DNA of 64,000 bases from Basidiobolus meristosporus CBS 931.73. Its lineage: Eukaryota > Basidiobolomycota > Basidiobolomycetes > Basidiobolales > Basidiobolaceae. The first letter of the stretch is position 1, and each line of letters begins with the position of its first letter. Position numbers and translations under genes: made by a program. The stretch is taken from the NCBI GenBank assembly GCA_002104905.1, contig MCFE01000123.1:62001-126000 (forward strand), written 5' to 3'. The notes under the pieces were generated by a model. It was not told the DNA's origin, did no database searches, and saw nothing but the letters and a program-made list of their open reading frames with translations. Shown here piece after piece: positions 46,855 through 56,569 of the stretch.

Positions 46855-47739
46855 ATGCTATCCGAACGAAACTCAAGTGAAGTCACGGTGATCGGCCTGG
46901 GGGACATGGGCTCCACCCTTGCCAGAGTGCTGCTGGAAAAAGGCCATCGTATCACCGTGTGGAATCGCACCAGTGCCAAGGCTGAGCCGTTGGTCCGAAA
47001 GGGGGCCACCCTGGCCTCAAGCCTCCAGGACGCCATCAGGGCGAGCCCGGTCATCATCACCTGTGTCACCAGCTACCAGGCAACCCGAAGCCTTCTTGAA
47101 AGCGAACCAGCATTGCCCAGCATTGCCGGTAGACTACTGGTGCAGCTAAGTACCGGCACGCCGCAGGACGCAAGAGACAGCGAAGCCTGGGCCCATGAGC
47201 ACGGGGCCGAATACCTTGACGGGGCGATCCTGGCATTCCCGGATCAGGTTGGCAAAGAAACCACCCCCATTGTGGTGTCAGGCCCATACTCCCAGTTCCA
47301 GAAGTGCGAGCCAATCCTGCGATCCCTTGCCGGTGGTCTCCAGCATGTGGGTGAGCCAGTAGGCGTCGCCTCCACATGGGACATGGGATTTCTCTCCTCC
47401 CTCTGGGGGGCCACTCTCGGGTTCCTTCACGGGGCCCGCATCTTCGAGTCGGAAGGGCTTCGGGTGGACACTTTCGGCACCCTGATCAACCGCATCTCCC
47501 CGTTGATTGGCGAGATGGCCGAATACGAGTGCCAGGTCATCCAGTCGGAGAAGTATGACAGGCCCCAGGCGTCCGTAAGCATCTGCTCCCAGTCGGTAGA
47601 ATTGCTCACGAAGCAGGCGCAACAGGCTGGCATCAACCCCGATATCCCAGTGTTTACCCACGGACTGTTCAAGAAAGCGATCGCCGCGGGATATGGTGAC
47701 GAGGAGTTTGGCGCGGTGATCAAGGTACTCCGCAAGTGA
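46855..47739 (+). CDS. NAD(P)-dependent beta-hydroxyacid dehydrogenase / imine reductase-like enzyme
   Basis: Encodes 294 aa in one exon. The N-terminal Rossmann fold has GLGDMG at residues 14-19 and the WNRT strand end that contacts the cofactor phosphate. The C-terminal half is helical (GVASTWDMGFLSSLWGATLGFLHG), as in the 6-phosphogluconate dehydrogenase NAD-binding superfamily, including fungal and bacterial imine reductases/reductive aminases. The substrate cannot be told. The start at 46855 is chosen because the frame upstream has only TTG, and a TATA-like box fits. It has no intron although most neighbours have several, and it is the first gene after the transposon block. Horizontal origin is possible but not shown. 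Confidence 0.85.
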   Translation: MLSERNSSEVTVIGLGDMGSTLARVLLEKGHRITVWNRTSAKAEPLVRKGATLASSLQDAIRASPVIITCVTSYQATRSLLESEPALPSIAGRLLVQLSTGTPQDARDSEAWAHEHGAEYLDGAILAFPDQVGKETTPIVVSGPYSQFQKCEPILRSLAGGLQHVGEPVGVASTWDMGFLSSLWGATLGFLHGARIFESEGLRVDTFGTLINRISPLIGEMAEYECQVIQSEKYDRPQASVSICSQSVELLTKQAQQAGINPDIPVFTHGLFKKAIAAGYGDEEFGAVIKVLRK

Positions 47740-48048
47740 GCCTATTGTAGGAAATAAACTTGTCCATGTCGATGGCTACCAGCAGTCACTGGGAGTAAGC
47801 TTGGGGTGTTATGACACCACGTTAGCAATATTGGTTGTGGAAGAGGTGACGGCGGCACATGGAAGTAGTCCCCCACCCCATCATCTTATTGGTTAATATT
47901 GGGTTAGGATTGGTGGTTTTATTGGGATAAAGGGTGGATACTATTGCCGCCCAAGTGGCCAGAGAAGGAGGCAAGGGGGAATGGGAGGTGGGAGGTGGGG
48001 AAATATACACAATCTATATATAGTGATGAGATGAGATAAGCGCATCGA
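47740..48048. other. Convergent intergenic region
   Basis: Lies between the 3' ends of the dehydrogenase and GLE1 genes. Contains GGGAGGTGGGAGGTGGGG (about 47982-48000) and an ATATATA run. No gene seen. Confidence 0.5.
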
Positions 48049-50390
48049 CTAAGAATAATCCCGACCCTCGCAGCCGGTGATGGTGCGGCCGTTCTGAACG
48101 TATCTTTCCAGGAAGCTGGTAAGTCGGGTGTTCGCGGCGACACTCTCCTTGGAGAGTAGAGGTAGATAGCTTTGGATGATTAGCTGAAGCAATTTGTGGG
48201 CCTGGCCTTGATACACTTGAAGGAACACGGGTCCAGCCACCTAACCTGTGGGTTAGCTCGGGTCCGGGGGGGAAGGAACGTTGAACGCAAATTACCTCCA
48301 GAAATATGTTGATCAGGATGGGTGTGATGGGCCGTGGGGGCAGATTCACGATCCGCGCCAGCCAGGTCCAACCGTTGGCTATGCCGTACGGATTCTGAAA
48401 GTCTGCGGACATCATGTCAGTCAGGATTCCTATGCGTCACCCATAGATGTTACCGTGAATTCACTTACTCTCCGGCGAGGTTTGAACGATCGCCGAGTAC
48501 AGGGAAAGGATGCCGCCCATGCGTTCGTTGTATTGAACCTCGGTTTCCCACTCGTCACCATCCTTCTTCTTGAACCCGATGAGCTTCAGGTAGTCTTCCT
48601 TTGATTGGCTCTGCATCCATCGGTAATTAGCATCCGGCTCGACGGGAACTTTCAAATGGCCTACAAACCGCTTTCTTCCCGATGTATTGGGGGATCACGT
48701 AGGGGCAATGCTTGATCAAACGAACCAAGAGAAGATCGAGGAACTCCGGGTGGGTGTTGATCAGGTTGACACACACTCGCGCCAGAGGGTAGGCGGTGGA
48801 TTGCTTGACGGTTACCTCGGTCTCAGCTTGGTCCTAGCCGGGTTCTAATCTTAGTATCGACTCTGGGTGCAGTTGGCTCGGATGGACTTACTATCACTGA
48901 TTTGGCGGCAAGATTCATGATCCAGCGATATACCTCTGGAGACTTCTGCTTGGCATCGATGAAGATGTTGTTCAGCTCGTTGGTCTACCACAAGCGAGTG
49001 TTAATCCAGGGGATTCGTGCATCGAGTCGCCAAATACACTTACGATTCTAGTGACATCTTCGGGGGTGTTGACCAGCTGTCCCATCTTCGGGCGGATCGA
49101 TCGCTTGGCGGTGAAGCAGTAATTTTTCACCTCTTTGTTCCCTTGAATTTTTGGTTTGAGTTGTTGGTTGATTTCCTAGCGGTTGCGTAAACAAACATCA
49201 GCTATGATTCGTAGGCGATGTGTGGTTGAGACGTTACTTGTAGCATGTTGCGATACTTGTCAGCCATTTCCACGGCCTTAGGTGACGCAAATTTGGCCTC
49301 TTGAAGCTAGATTCGATTGGATTAGAAGTACTTCGATTGGGGGGTAGTGGTGTTGCGACATATACCTTTTTGGCCTGCTCTTCTTGAGCCAGCTTATTGA
49401 GTTCCGCTTCTTTGGCAGCATTCTCTTTGGCCACCTTATCCGCCTCCTGCTTTTGCTTCAGCTCGAGCTCCTCTTTGATATGCCGTTCCTCGGCCTCCTT
49501 CAATTCCTTTTCTTTCCGCAACTTTTCTTCCTGTTCTTTCTTCACCTTTTCGAGGGCCTCTTGCTTCAATTTCTCCTTGCGTTCATGTTCTTCCCGTTTT
49601 TGACGAATCACCTGCTCGATTCTCTGCAACGAGTCAGTTAGTACACGGTCTGAGGTACGGAGTGAATCTCCCCAGGGACGGGTCAAGCTCCGGGAAAGCG
49701 CAGATACCTTTTTCATGGCTTCGTTCTTCCCCTGGAACTCGATCTTCAGCTTTTCCTCATCGTTGGTTCTACACGAGAAGGCTCAGTCCAAAGTGCACCA
49801 AGCCAAACAGCTACAACTTAGCAGGTACCTTTCCAACTTCAACTTCGCCAAGGCCTTGCGTGCTTCCTCGGAATCCTTTTCGATCTTCTCCTTAAGAGTG
49901 AGGGTGCGAGTAGGGGAGGACCAGGAGCTGGCACGAAACTCTGCCATCTCGGTGGCCTTTCGGTAGCCGGCATTCTATCGGGCACGGGAGTGTTAGTTGT
50001 CGAGCCATTGTTGAGGCAGGGAAGGATAAGAAAGGGGCTCTTACCCAAGCATGGGTGGAGATCTCCTGGTGATGTAGATCGATCGGATCGTCGGTGAAGG
50101 TCAAGCGAACGATCCGGGTAGCGTCCAGATTTTCTATTGGCTCCAAGTCAACTACAGGTCAAGTGGGGAAAAACCAAACCGCATACTGACCACGAGACTT
50201 TTTCGGGCTGGTGAGGTAGGTTGGTGTCGTAGGGTTGGCCAGTGGTTTTCTACATAACGGTACGCGTTGGGTTAGTGAAGGGGCGGTGGTATGGACGGTG
50301 GGCGGAAACCGGTCGGTACTTGTTTATGGTGGCGAATAAGTCCTCCTCGGAATCCGACTCTATTATGGAATTGGCATTGAAAGTGGGCAT
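48049..50390 (-). CDS. GLE1: GLE1 mRNA export factor (12 exons)
   Basis: GLE1 sits at the cytoplasmic face of the nuclear pore and activates the DEAD-box ATPase Dbp5 for mRNA export. Exons by splice motifs and frame: 50390-50320, 50249-50191, 50151-50045, 49974-49829, 49768-49708, 49623-49366, 49306-49238, 49175-49044, 48984-48892, 48833-48469, 48402-48296, 48240-48049. The predicted product is ~552 aa, close to yeast Gle1 (538). It has an acidic start (IIESDSEEDLF), a long charged coiled coil in exon 6 (EKLKQEALEKVKKEQEEKL...), and the GLE1-like domain with CPYVIPQYI, YNERMGGILSLYSAIVQT and NPYGIANGWTWLARIVN. One extra base in exon 10, in the CCCCC/GGG area near 48684-48700, must be discounted to keep the frame. 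It is divergent from the PI31-like gene. Confidence 0.9.
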
Positions 50391-50673
50391 GGCTGGAGTT
50401 GGGTTGGAACAGCGCAGGTATGACTAGAGTGAAGAAGCACTGGCCATAAATCATCTGAACCCTTTGACTGTTATTCCCCCAAATCAAAAAAAATCCTCGA
50501 TGTTGCTTAAACTTAATCCATAAGCTTGATTAGGTGAGTTTGACTGTGAACCAACACAGTGAGAGTGATGGTGATGGTGATGGTGATGGTGCGGGTGACA
50601 TGACATCATCCGGGTTATCCTGATAAATAGATTATGCTGTGAGGTGAGTGAGCCATATTTTCTATACTCTACC
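50391..50673. promoter_or_regulatory. Bidirectional promoter region of GLE1 and the PI31-like gene
   Basis: 283 bp between the two start codons. Holds a (GTGATG)-type microsatellite at about 50565-50590 and a CRE-like TGACATCA at about 50603. No TATA box is obvious on either side. Confidence 0.5.
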
Positions 50674-52372
50674 ATGTCACAAAGTAAACAGAATCCTTTA
50701 AGTGTTCAGACTTTACTGTCTTTATTGGAACAGAATGTGGCGAAACCGGAAGACTCCGACGTCATACTGAGGAATGGGGGCGACGCGATAGCCGGACTCT
50801 TTCATTCAATCATGATCTCCCTGGGGTTCAGCTTTTCTGGGCTAGGGGATTCGGGGAAAGTAGGTGAGTAGAGCATAGGTTTCACCCAAAGTAAACTTTA
50901 AACTTGTAGCCCGGTGAAAAGAAACCACCCAACAAACTGCCCCCGGTTAGGGAGGAGCGGAAACTCTGGTTACACTTCAACTTACGCTCAGCGGCCCGTT
51001 CTCATTCAGACTTGTTACCTTTGCAGATTCAGGAGAAACAAAGCTTCCCGTCGGGTGGAACTCCTCGGACTGTTACTCGTTTCGTTACACCCATCCTCAG
51101 TCTCAACTCACCTTTCTAGTAAAGAGCGTTCACATTGGGAATAAACTAGTCGTGCACGGTTCAACCAAAGAGGTATAGACTTGGGCGCACACTTCACCTC
51201 ACCTAAAACATTTTATTAACGACGCTTGGTACCTCACCCTGTCGACCTTGGAAAGAACGACAAGATTGAATCGTTTGAGGTGGACATATCGAACTGCCTT
51301 TCACCTTCCTTCAACTTTCCCCTGACCAGCGGCTCCAACCAACATTACGCTTCCATATTCTGGTCGCCGGAGAAATTGAAAGAGGTCGTGGAGTTGTATC
51401 AGACCCGAATAGTTCAGGTTCTGTTACCCAAGCTGAATAAGCCGGGTTACGAGGAAACCAGGTGTTGTGGCCCTGTCGCTCTGCTCGCTCATTTCATCTC
51501 TAATCGATCTCTATAGAACAAACGTAGAAAGCTCCACCCGCAGCACCGGGACGCCCAGTCACGGAAGACCTCAACCCAATTATCCAGACCCGGAGGGATC
51601 ATCGCAACCCACGCGTGGAGGACTCCCATAGTAATCTCAATCATTCCATGGCGAACGCACTCGAACGAACATATGCTCATTTGCTTATCCGATATAGTTA
51701 CCATCCCACCGGGATCGGACGTTCAGACCTGGATCCACTAGCGGCCTCACCCGGGTTTATTTCCCCGAGGTTGGTCAACTGAAAGTTACTTGGGTTGAAT
51801 GCTCTAGCTAAACGGTATCTCTCTTGTAGAGGGGCTCCCTTTGGACTTGGTGGGGATAGTGGGATGTATGTGGGACCGGATCACTCCATTTTCGGAAGAG
51901 TCTCCGGCGATGATTATGACGAAAACCCAATCTTCGGTGGGCCACAGCCGTTGCCAAGGTAAGCTCTACGCATCACGCCTCGGAACTCCATTTAACTCGC
52001 GTTTCGCCTGTGTAGAGGGTCGGTCCCACCTGGAGCCAGATTCGACCCGATCGGACCTTTCGGTGAAAACCCTGGGCAGGGCCGCTTCCAAGGCGGTAAC
52101 CGCGGACGCGGACGCGGGCGTGGCCGAGGGGATGGGTTCAGGTAAGAAATGATCTCTAGAGGCTTGGCACAGCGACCCAATGATAACGATCCATCAAAAC
52201 CAGTGGCGAACCCGACCATGATCACCTCCCACCACCGGTAAACGAACATACATGATGAGTAATCTACGCAAAATGTACTAAAATGGCTACTCTATAGGGC
52301 TTCAACGGCGGATTTGGACCCGGAGGTGGTGGATTCGGATCTGGAGGATTCGGAGGCGGAATGTTCATGTAA
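50674..52372 (+). CDS. PI31-like proteasome regulator (PSMF1 family), 8 exons
   Basis: PI31 proteins bind the 20S proteasome. Exons inferred: 50674-50863, 51027-51172, 51256-51461, 51517-51630, 51698-51769, 51830-51958, 52016-52141, 52298-52372; about 352 aa. The N-terminal FP-like domain includes LPVGWNSS, YSFRYTHPQSQ and LVVHGSTKE. The Pro/Gly-rich C-terminal part has IGRSDLDPLA, GGDSGMYVGPDH, PPGARFDPIGP, an RG-repeat (RGRGRGRGRG) and a GGMFM end, all typical of PI31. The last exon (GFNGGFGPGG...GGMFM) is out of phase by one base with exon 7. One missing G in ATAGGG at 52295-52299 would explain it. Otherwise the alternative frame would read into ~30 unrelated residues. The first intron (163 nt) is longer than the others. 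Confidence 0.85.
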
Positions 52373-52525
52373 TTCACGGGCTACGTTAGCAATGTAGCGA
52401 CAAATGACCCAATAAAAAACGGAGAGCCCAACTTGGCCTGGACAATGATATAGACAAATTCAGAATCGAGGGAAACTTTATTAACAAATCATAATGCCCG
52501 TCCGATTCAGGCTTCATTGATTCTA

Positions 52526-54367
52526 TTAAAGGCCAGCAATGTGGTGGAATAGTACAAGCCCACAAATATACAGTAATAGGTTATCCACCCTGCCAGAGCT
52601 GGCGCCAGAAATGGCACTCTCCTTGACGTCAGATCCCTGCACTCCATCCGAGGTGTCAGGGGCACTGCTACTCGTCGTGCACCCAGTATTGCATGTGTGA
52701 TAGCAGTCGTCCTTGGGGTATTTTGGCCTTTGTGCCGTGGCATTGGGGTGATCCCATCCAAGATCGAGTGTACAATCCGAGTGCGGCTGGAAGTTGGAGG
52801 CCCCGTACCAATCGATCATCCCCGCAAGCGCCCCCTGGAAGCCTGCATTGTAGTCTTGGGTGACTTCGGTGTAGACATAGTCCCTACGATTGTCAAAGAA
52901 AGAGTCATCGAACGCGGGTCCGCCAACCAGGGCTCCATAGAGGATGAACCGGTTCTTCGTCATGCTTTCCAGGAAATCCGAACCAACAGCATACTGAGGC
53001 TGCCCCTTCATAGGGTAGTCGATATATGCGTTGTAGCTAGCCTTGTGATAGGGCCGTTGTGGGTAGTCTTTTCCAAACCCAACCACCCAGGACCTACCAC
53101 AATCCCCCAGTATGTAGTTCATTTGTTGTGTGGCATGGTTGAGAAGCCTTTGGGCGTACGGGTCGTCGTAGCCGAGATCTTTGGCATGGTAGATCATCGC
53201 AAAGGCGACATTGGCCGAATATGATAGGGATCCCCATTTTTCGTAGAACGAAAGTCCTCGGGGAGTCTGCTGCACCTTCTGGTTAGGCCCGGGGAGCCAT
53301 GCGTCGAAGAATTCCTTGGCGTTTTTCTTGTAAACCTCCTCTTTTGTAAGATGGTACAGGAGCACATGGCAGGCGCCCTCTTGATCATCCCACGACCATT
53401 CGTAGCCCCCGTTGTAGGCGGCGGTGTACCATTTAATCCCTTCGTCGAGATAGACTTTGTTGTTGGTTGCTTGGTAGAGGAAAACCGCCGCCAATCCCAG
53501 CTCATCCTGCCAGTTTGTGGATGGGTACCACTCTTTGACCGTGGTCCAGTTGGCATTGTTGGATTCCATGAACGTGCCTTGGTGGTCGGTGGCAAATTTG
53601 TACAGCTGCTCCGCGTGGCCGAGGAGGGTTTTAGCGTAGTTAGGGTCGGAGTCCTTGAAAACTGAGGAAGAAGCGGCCATGGCAGCCGATGCGATACCAA
53701 GGATCTCCGAAGAGGGGTTTTCCGGGGTAACGTAGAATGCGGTGTGCTTGATACCAAGAGGAACGTACTCGTCGTAGAACTCTGGTGGCCCGAAATATCC
53801 GAAATCCACATCGGTCTCGCCAACGGCAGAGGTTCCCAACTGAGCCACGAAAGCCAGGGGGGCAGGATGAGCACTGATTAGGTAATCGGTGCCCCATTTG
53901 AGATTCTCCATGGCTTCCTTTTTTTCATTCACAGCCTCCATGGCGTCCCCGAACGCCAGTATGTTGAAGGCAAGCTGCATAATGGTAAACCCTAATGGTT
54001 GGGACCATTTCATCGTGTTCGCAGCCTCAAACCACGCCTTACTCAGATCCTCCCCGTACTCCCCTTTGCAATCCACGCACGAGTCCGTGCGCCAGGCCAG
54101 TCGTTGGTAAGGAAGCTTCCCGGACCTCTGGGAGTGGTAGAAGATCTGCGACTTGTGTAAAACCTCCGAGTAATCGTACGCGGGCTTCTTGGGGGCGCTG
54201 TAATTCCCGGTCGCCAATGGGCCGGGAGGAGTAATGCGCGGATCCTCCGCGGTGCCGGCATAAGAATCTTGACGTTTGGTGAGTTTCCGGGATGCCGCTG
54301 GCTCCGAGGAACACAGCAGTAGTAATCCCACTGCACCCACTGCAGAGGCTAGGCTCCAAGGTTTCAT
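52526..54367 (-). CDS. GPI-anchored glycoside hydrolase family 9 protein with altered catalytic site
   Basis: Intronless, 613 aa. A signal peptide (residues 1-25) with a KR site at 31-32 is followed by a GH9 (alpha/alpha)6 domain at ~65-525. A Thr/Ser-rich, Cys-containing tail and a C-terminal hydrophobic stretch (NLLLYICGLVLFHHIAGL) suggest a GPI anchor on the cell surface. GH9 enzymes cleave beta-1,4-glucans. The His signature (P-x-R-P-Y-H, H441) and the catalytic-acid region (YTEVTQDYNAGFQGALA, E501) are kept. The usual DAGD motif that supplies the catalytic base and nucleophilic-water ligand reads EAAN (114-117, in WFEAANTMKW). A TATAAAAG box lies ~55 bp upstream. It may be inactive, act on another substrate, or bind glucan. 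Confidence 0.9.
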   Translation of the reverse strand: MKPWSLASAVGAVGLLLLCSSEPAASRKLTKRQDSYAGTAEDPRITPPGPLATGNYSAPKKPAYDYSEVLHKSQIFYHSQRSGKLPYQRLAWRTDSCVDCKGEYGEDLSKAWFEAANTMKWSQPLGFTIMQLAFNILAFGDAMEAVNEKKEAMENLKWGTDYLISAHPAPLAFVAQLGTSAVGETDVDFGYFGPPEFYDEYVPLGIKHTAFYVTPENPSSEILGIASAAMAASSSVFKDSDPNYAKTLLGHAEQLYKFATDHQGTFMESNNANWTTVKEWYPSTNWQDELGLAAVFLYQATNNKVYLDEGIKWYTAAYNGGYEWSWDDQEGACHVLLYHLTKEEVYKKNAKEFFDAWLPGPNQKVQQTPRGLSFYEKWGSLSYSANVAFAMIYHAKDLGYDDPYAQRLLNHATQQMNYILGDCGRSWVVGFGKDYPQRPYHKASYNAYIDYPMKGQPQYAVGSDFLESMTKNRFILYGALVGGPAFDDSFFDNRRDYVYTEVTQDYNAGFQGALAGMIDWYGASNFQPHSDCTLDLGWDHPNATAQRPKYPKDDCYHTCNTGCTTSSSAPDTSDGVQGSDVKESAISGASSGRVDNLLLYICGLVLFHHIAGL

Positions 54368-54832
54368 TTGTGCGGAGATTGAACAGTATGAGAATTAAGG
54401 TTTTGGTACGAAACCCTATTCTTTTATACTGCTCGGATGGCCATCACGCACTAATTTAGAATCTTGGTCGGATTTGGAAACGCAGGTCGATTTCATTAGA
54501 TCTACCACTTGTAGAGGAGCAGCTTTTTTTAGGAGTTGGCGTAGAATTCAGTTAATTTATCAATCGATTTAATGTCTCGAGCTCGGCACAAATGCAGCCA
54601 GATGAGGGACTGTGGAAATGCATACTAAGACATGCCATCATCATTTCCCTCCGATATACTGTGAAATAGGCAAGTGTAAATTAAAAGTGCTGGGCCATGA
54701 GCATTTATCAGTCCTATGTACAACGTAGTTTAATTAATATGATAAGGCTGCACATACATCCATGGTGTTCTAAATAGAAGAGGACAAGTGTGAGTGTGTA
54801 GTGGTATCCTGGCTGGAAAAATGGAAGGGCTT
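54368..54832. promoter_or_regulatory. GH9 promoter and tetraspanin 3' region
   Basis: Contains the GH9 TATA box (minus-strand TATAAAAG at about 54421-54428). The rest, to the tetraspanin stop at 54833, shows no gene. Confidence 0.6.
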
Positions 54833-55789
54833 CTATCTGTTCAAGGAGGGCGGTGGGCTCTTGTTAAAACGATTGTTGACGTGATTGGCACAAAGGATGG
54901 AAACAAAGATTACGTATAGCTGAGGTATCAAGAGTGAGAAGGCTGAGATATAGAGCAGTTTCAAGGTGCGATCGCTAAACCGATAGTATTTTCCCATGCA
55001 CCCGGGCAGGAGACTGCGTAGGTAGCACTTATTGGAGAGGGCGGCGTGATCGAACGGCCCTTTGAACCCGCAACAATGTAACTATGAGAAGCGGTTAGTA
55101 GTGGTGCATGGAATCACATCCTGAAAGATGAATCCTACGTTGTTCTGAATGATTAGTCGCTCTTGGTAGCCAAAGGATCTCCATTGATGACCAAGCTTGG
55201 CTCTCAGATTCCACAATTGCCGTTTGTAAGCTAAATAGCCAACGACGGCGATCAGGATGAATATTACCCACAGGATTAGCGCCCAGATGGTCAATATTCT
55301 GCGGTTGTTCTTCAAGGACCCGTAATAACCTATCAACGAGTTGATTATCCCGATTAGGCTAAGGGTTATTAACACCCCAAGGAGTCCGCTGTTTCCGGTT
55401 ACAATCACTTCAGCTCGGAGGTAGCCTATTCGATTCGATCAACGATCAATCAGATTAATGATGGAGCATATAAGTCAATTAATTATGACAATTACCTCTG
55501 GAATAAGTGATCAGGGAGAAGAAGAAAATCGAGAGGGACACCACTAACAACTGTAATTGAACGTCAGTCTCGCTCTAAAGCCACTCCAGAGCAAACTTCC
55601 TACCAGGGTGTTTGCCACGAGCAATGACCATTTAGATTTTGTCCATTGCTCATGGACCATGTAATCTACATCTGACAGATATTGCTCATTTGCTTGATTC
55701 AATTCGTTGGTCAATTTCTCGGATGTTGGTAACGTATCTGCAAGTGATTCTGGCACACACACTTTTTCATCCCGACGCTCTAGGTTCAT
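54833..55789 (-). CDS. Tetraspanin (4 exons)
   Basis: Exons 55789-55604, 55550-55496, 55425-55139 and 55081-54833 give 258 aa. After an unusual ~55-residue charged N-terminal extension there are four membrane spans at about 57-78, 93-115, 124-146 and 217-240. The loop between spans 3 and 4 carries the tetraspanin hallmark CCG (C179-C180-G181) plus C195 and C204, for a two-disulphide large loop. Tetraspanins organise membrane protein complexes, and fungal members are needed for polarised growth or infection structures. Intron 1 interrupts span 1. All splice joints are in phase without any correction. Confidence 0.85.
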
Positions 55790-56569
55790 TGCGATAAGGT
55801 ACGAAGGTGCTGTAGGAATGGATCACTTGAAGAATGTGAATGCCTTGTCCAACAGAGGCGGTCATTTTATTTGACGTAGGAAAAGAGCTAAACTCTACTA
55901 GCACCCGCCATGTAGGAGGGAAGGTTTCAAACTGCATGTAATCACTGTTTTGAAAGCAAACCTAACTATTATTTATTGGGAGCGATTGATAAGCACCCGG
56001 CATTGTGGAACTGCATGGAAAGGGACAGTGTGGATACCCAATCCATCCGTCATCATCAGGCAAGCGGGGGCCCTATATAGCACCCATCCCCGAAATGCGA
56101 TATATTACAAGTTGTGTATATATCAGCACCCAGCCCTGGATTGCAAGATATTGTATTTGTAAGCCCTGAATTGCGATATATCGTATTTGCGGATAGGCAA
56201 AGTTTGGGGCGTCAGTCTTCCAATAAAAGCCAGATGCGGAAAAGATTTATTTGTATGCTTGCGTCAAGGGAGTGATGTATTTGTGTGTTTGAGTCACCGC
56301 AGGATATATTTGTTCTCTTTGTTCGGATCGGCGCCATGTGGGGTAAGGATGGCCAAATATCGAGGATGGAGGGAGTCGGAGCAGACGCCTCATCGGATGC
56401 TGGTGAATGTGCGAGTGTTGTGTACTCCATGGAGTGGGGATCAGGATGCATGATTATCAGGGCTGATCTCCGTAAATATTAGGATTATGTAGGCAGGTTT
56501 ATTACGATGGGTTTAGAATTATATACAGTTGTGTTACGAGGTCTAATTCTTGTTAGTCTATATTGTTGG
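55790..56569. other. Intergenic region with short imperfect repeats
   Basis: No gene is supported. Three related ~30-bp words with the core TTGCGATATATCGTATTTGCG lie in tandem-like order at about 56093-56195, with CpG-to-TpG/CpA differences between copies. A CTATATAG box is at about 56071. Short frames at 56187-56482 on both strands are not conserved in any way I can see. Confidence 0.5.

Noticed and set aside
47066-47735. Several minus-strand ORFs over the dehydrogenase
   Set aside because: They overlap a conserved plus-strand gene and show no family motif.
49384-49641. Leu/Phe-rich plus-strand ORF resembling a membrane protein
   Set aside because: It is antisense to the Lys/Glu-rich coiled coil of GLE1, which automatically yields Leu/Phe codons.
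50565-50592. CRISPR-like or satellite array
   Set aside because: It is a short hexamer microsatellite with no spacers.
53194-53874. 226-codon ORF and other long frames inside the GH9 gene (also 52697-53224 on the plus strand)
   Set aside because: Shadow frames of a GC-rich, clearly conserved GH9 coding sequence.
55950-56482. Short ORFs between tetraspanin and arrestin
   Set aside because: Short, overlapping on both strands, no conserved features.
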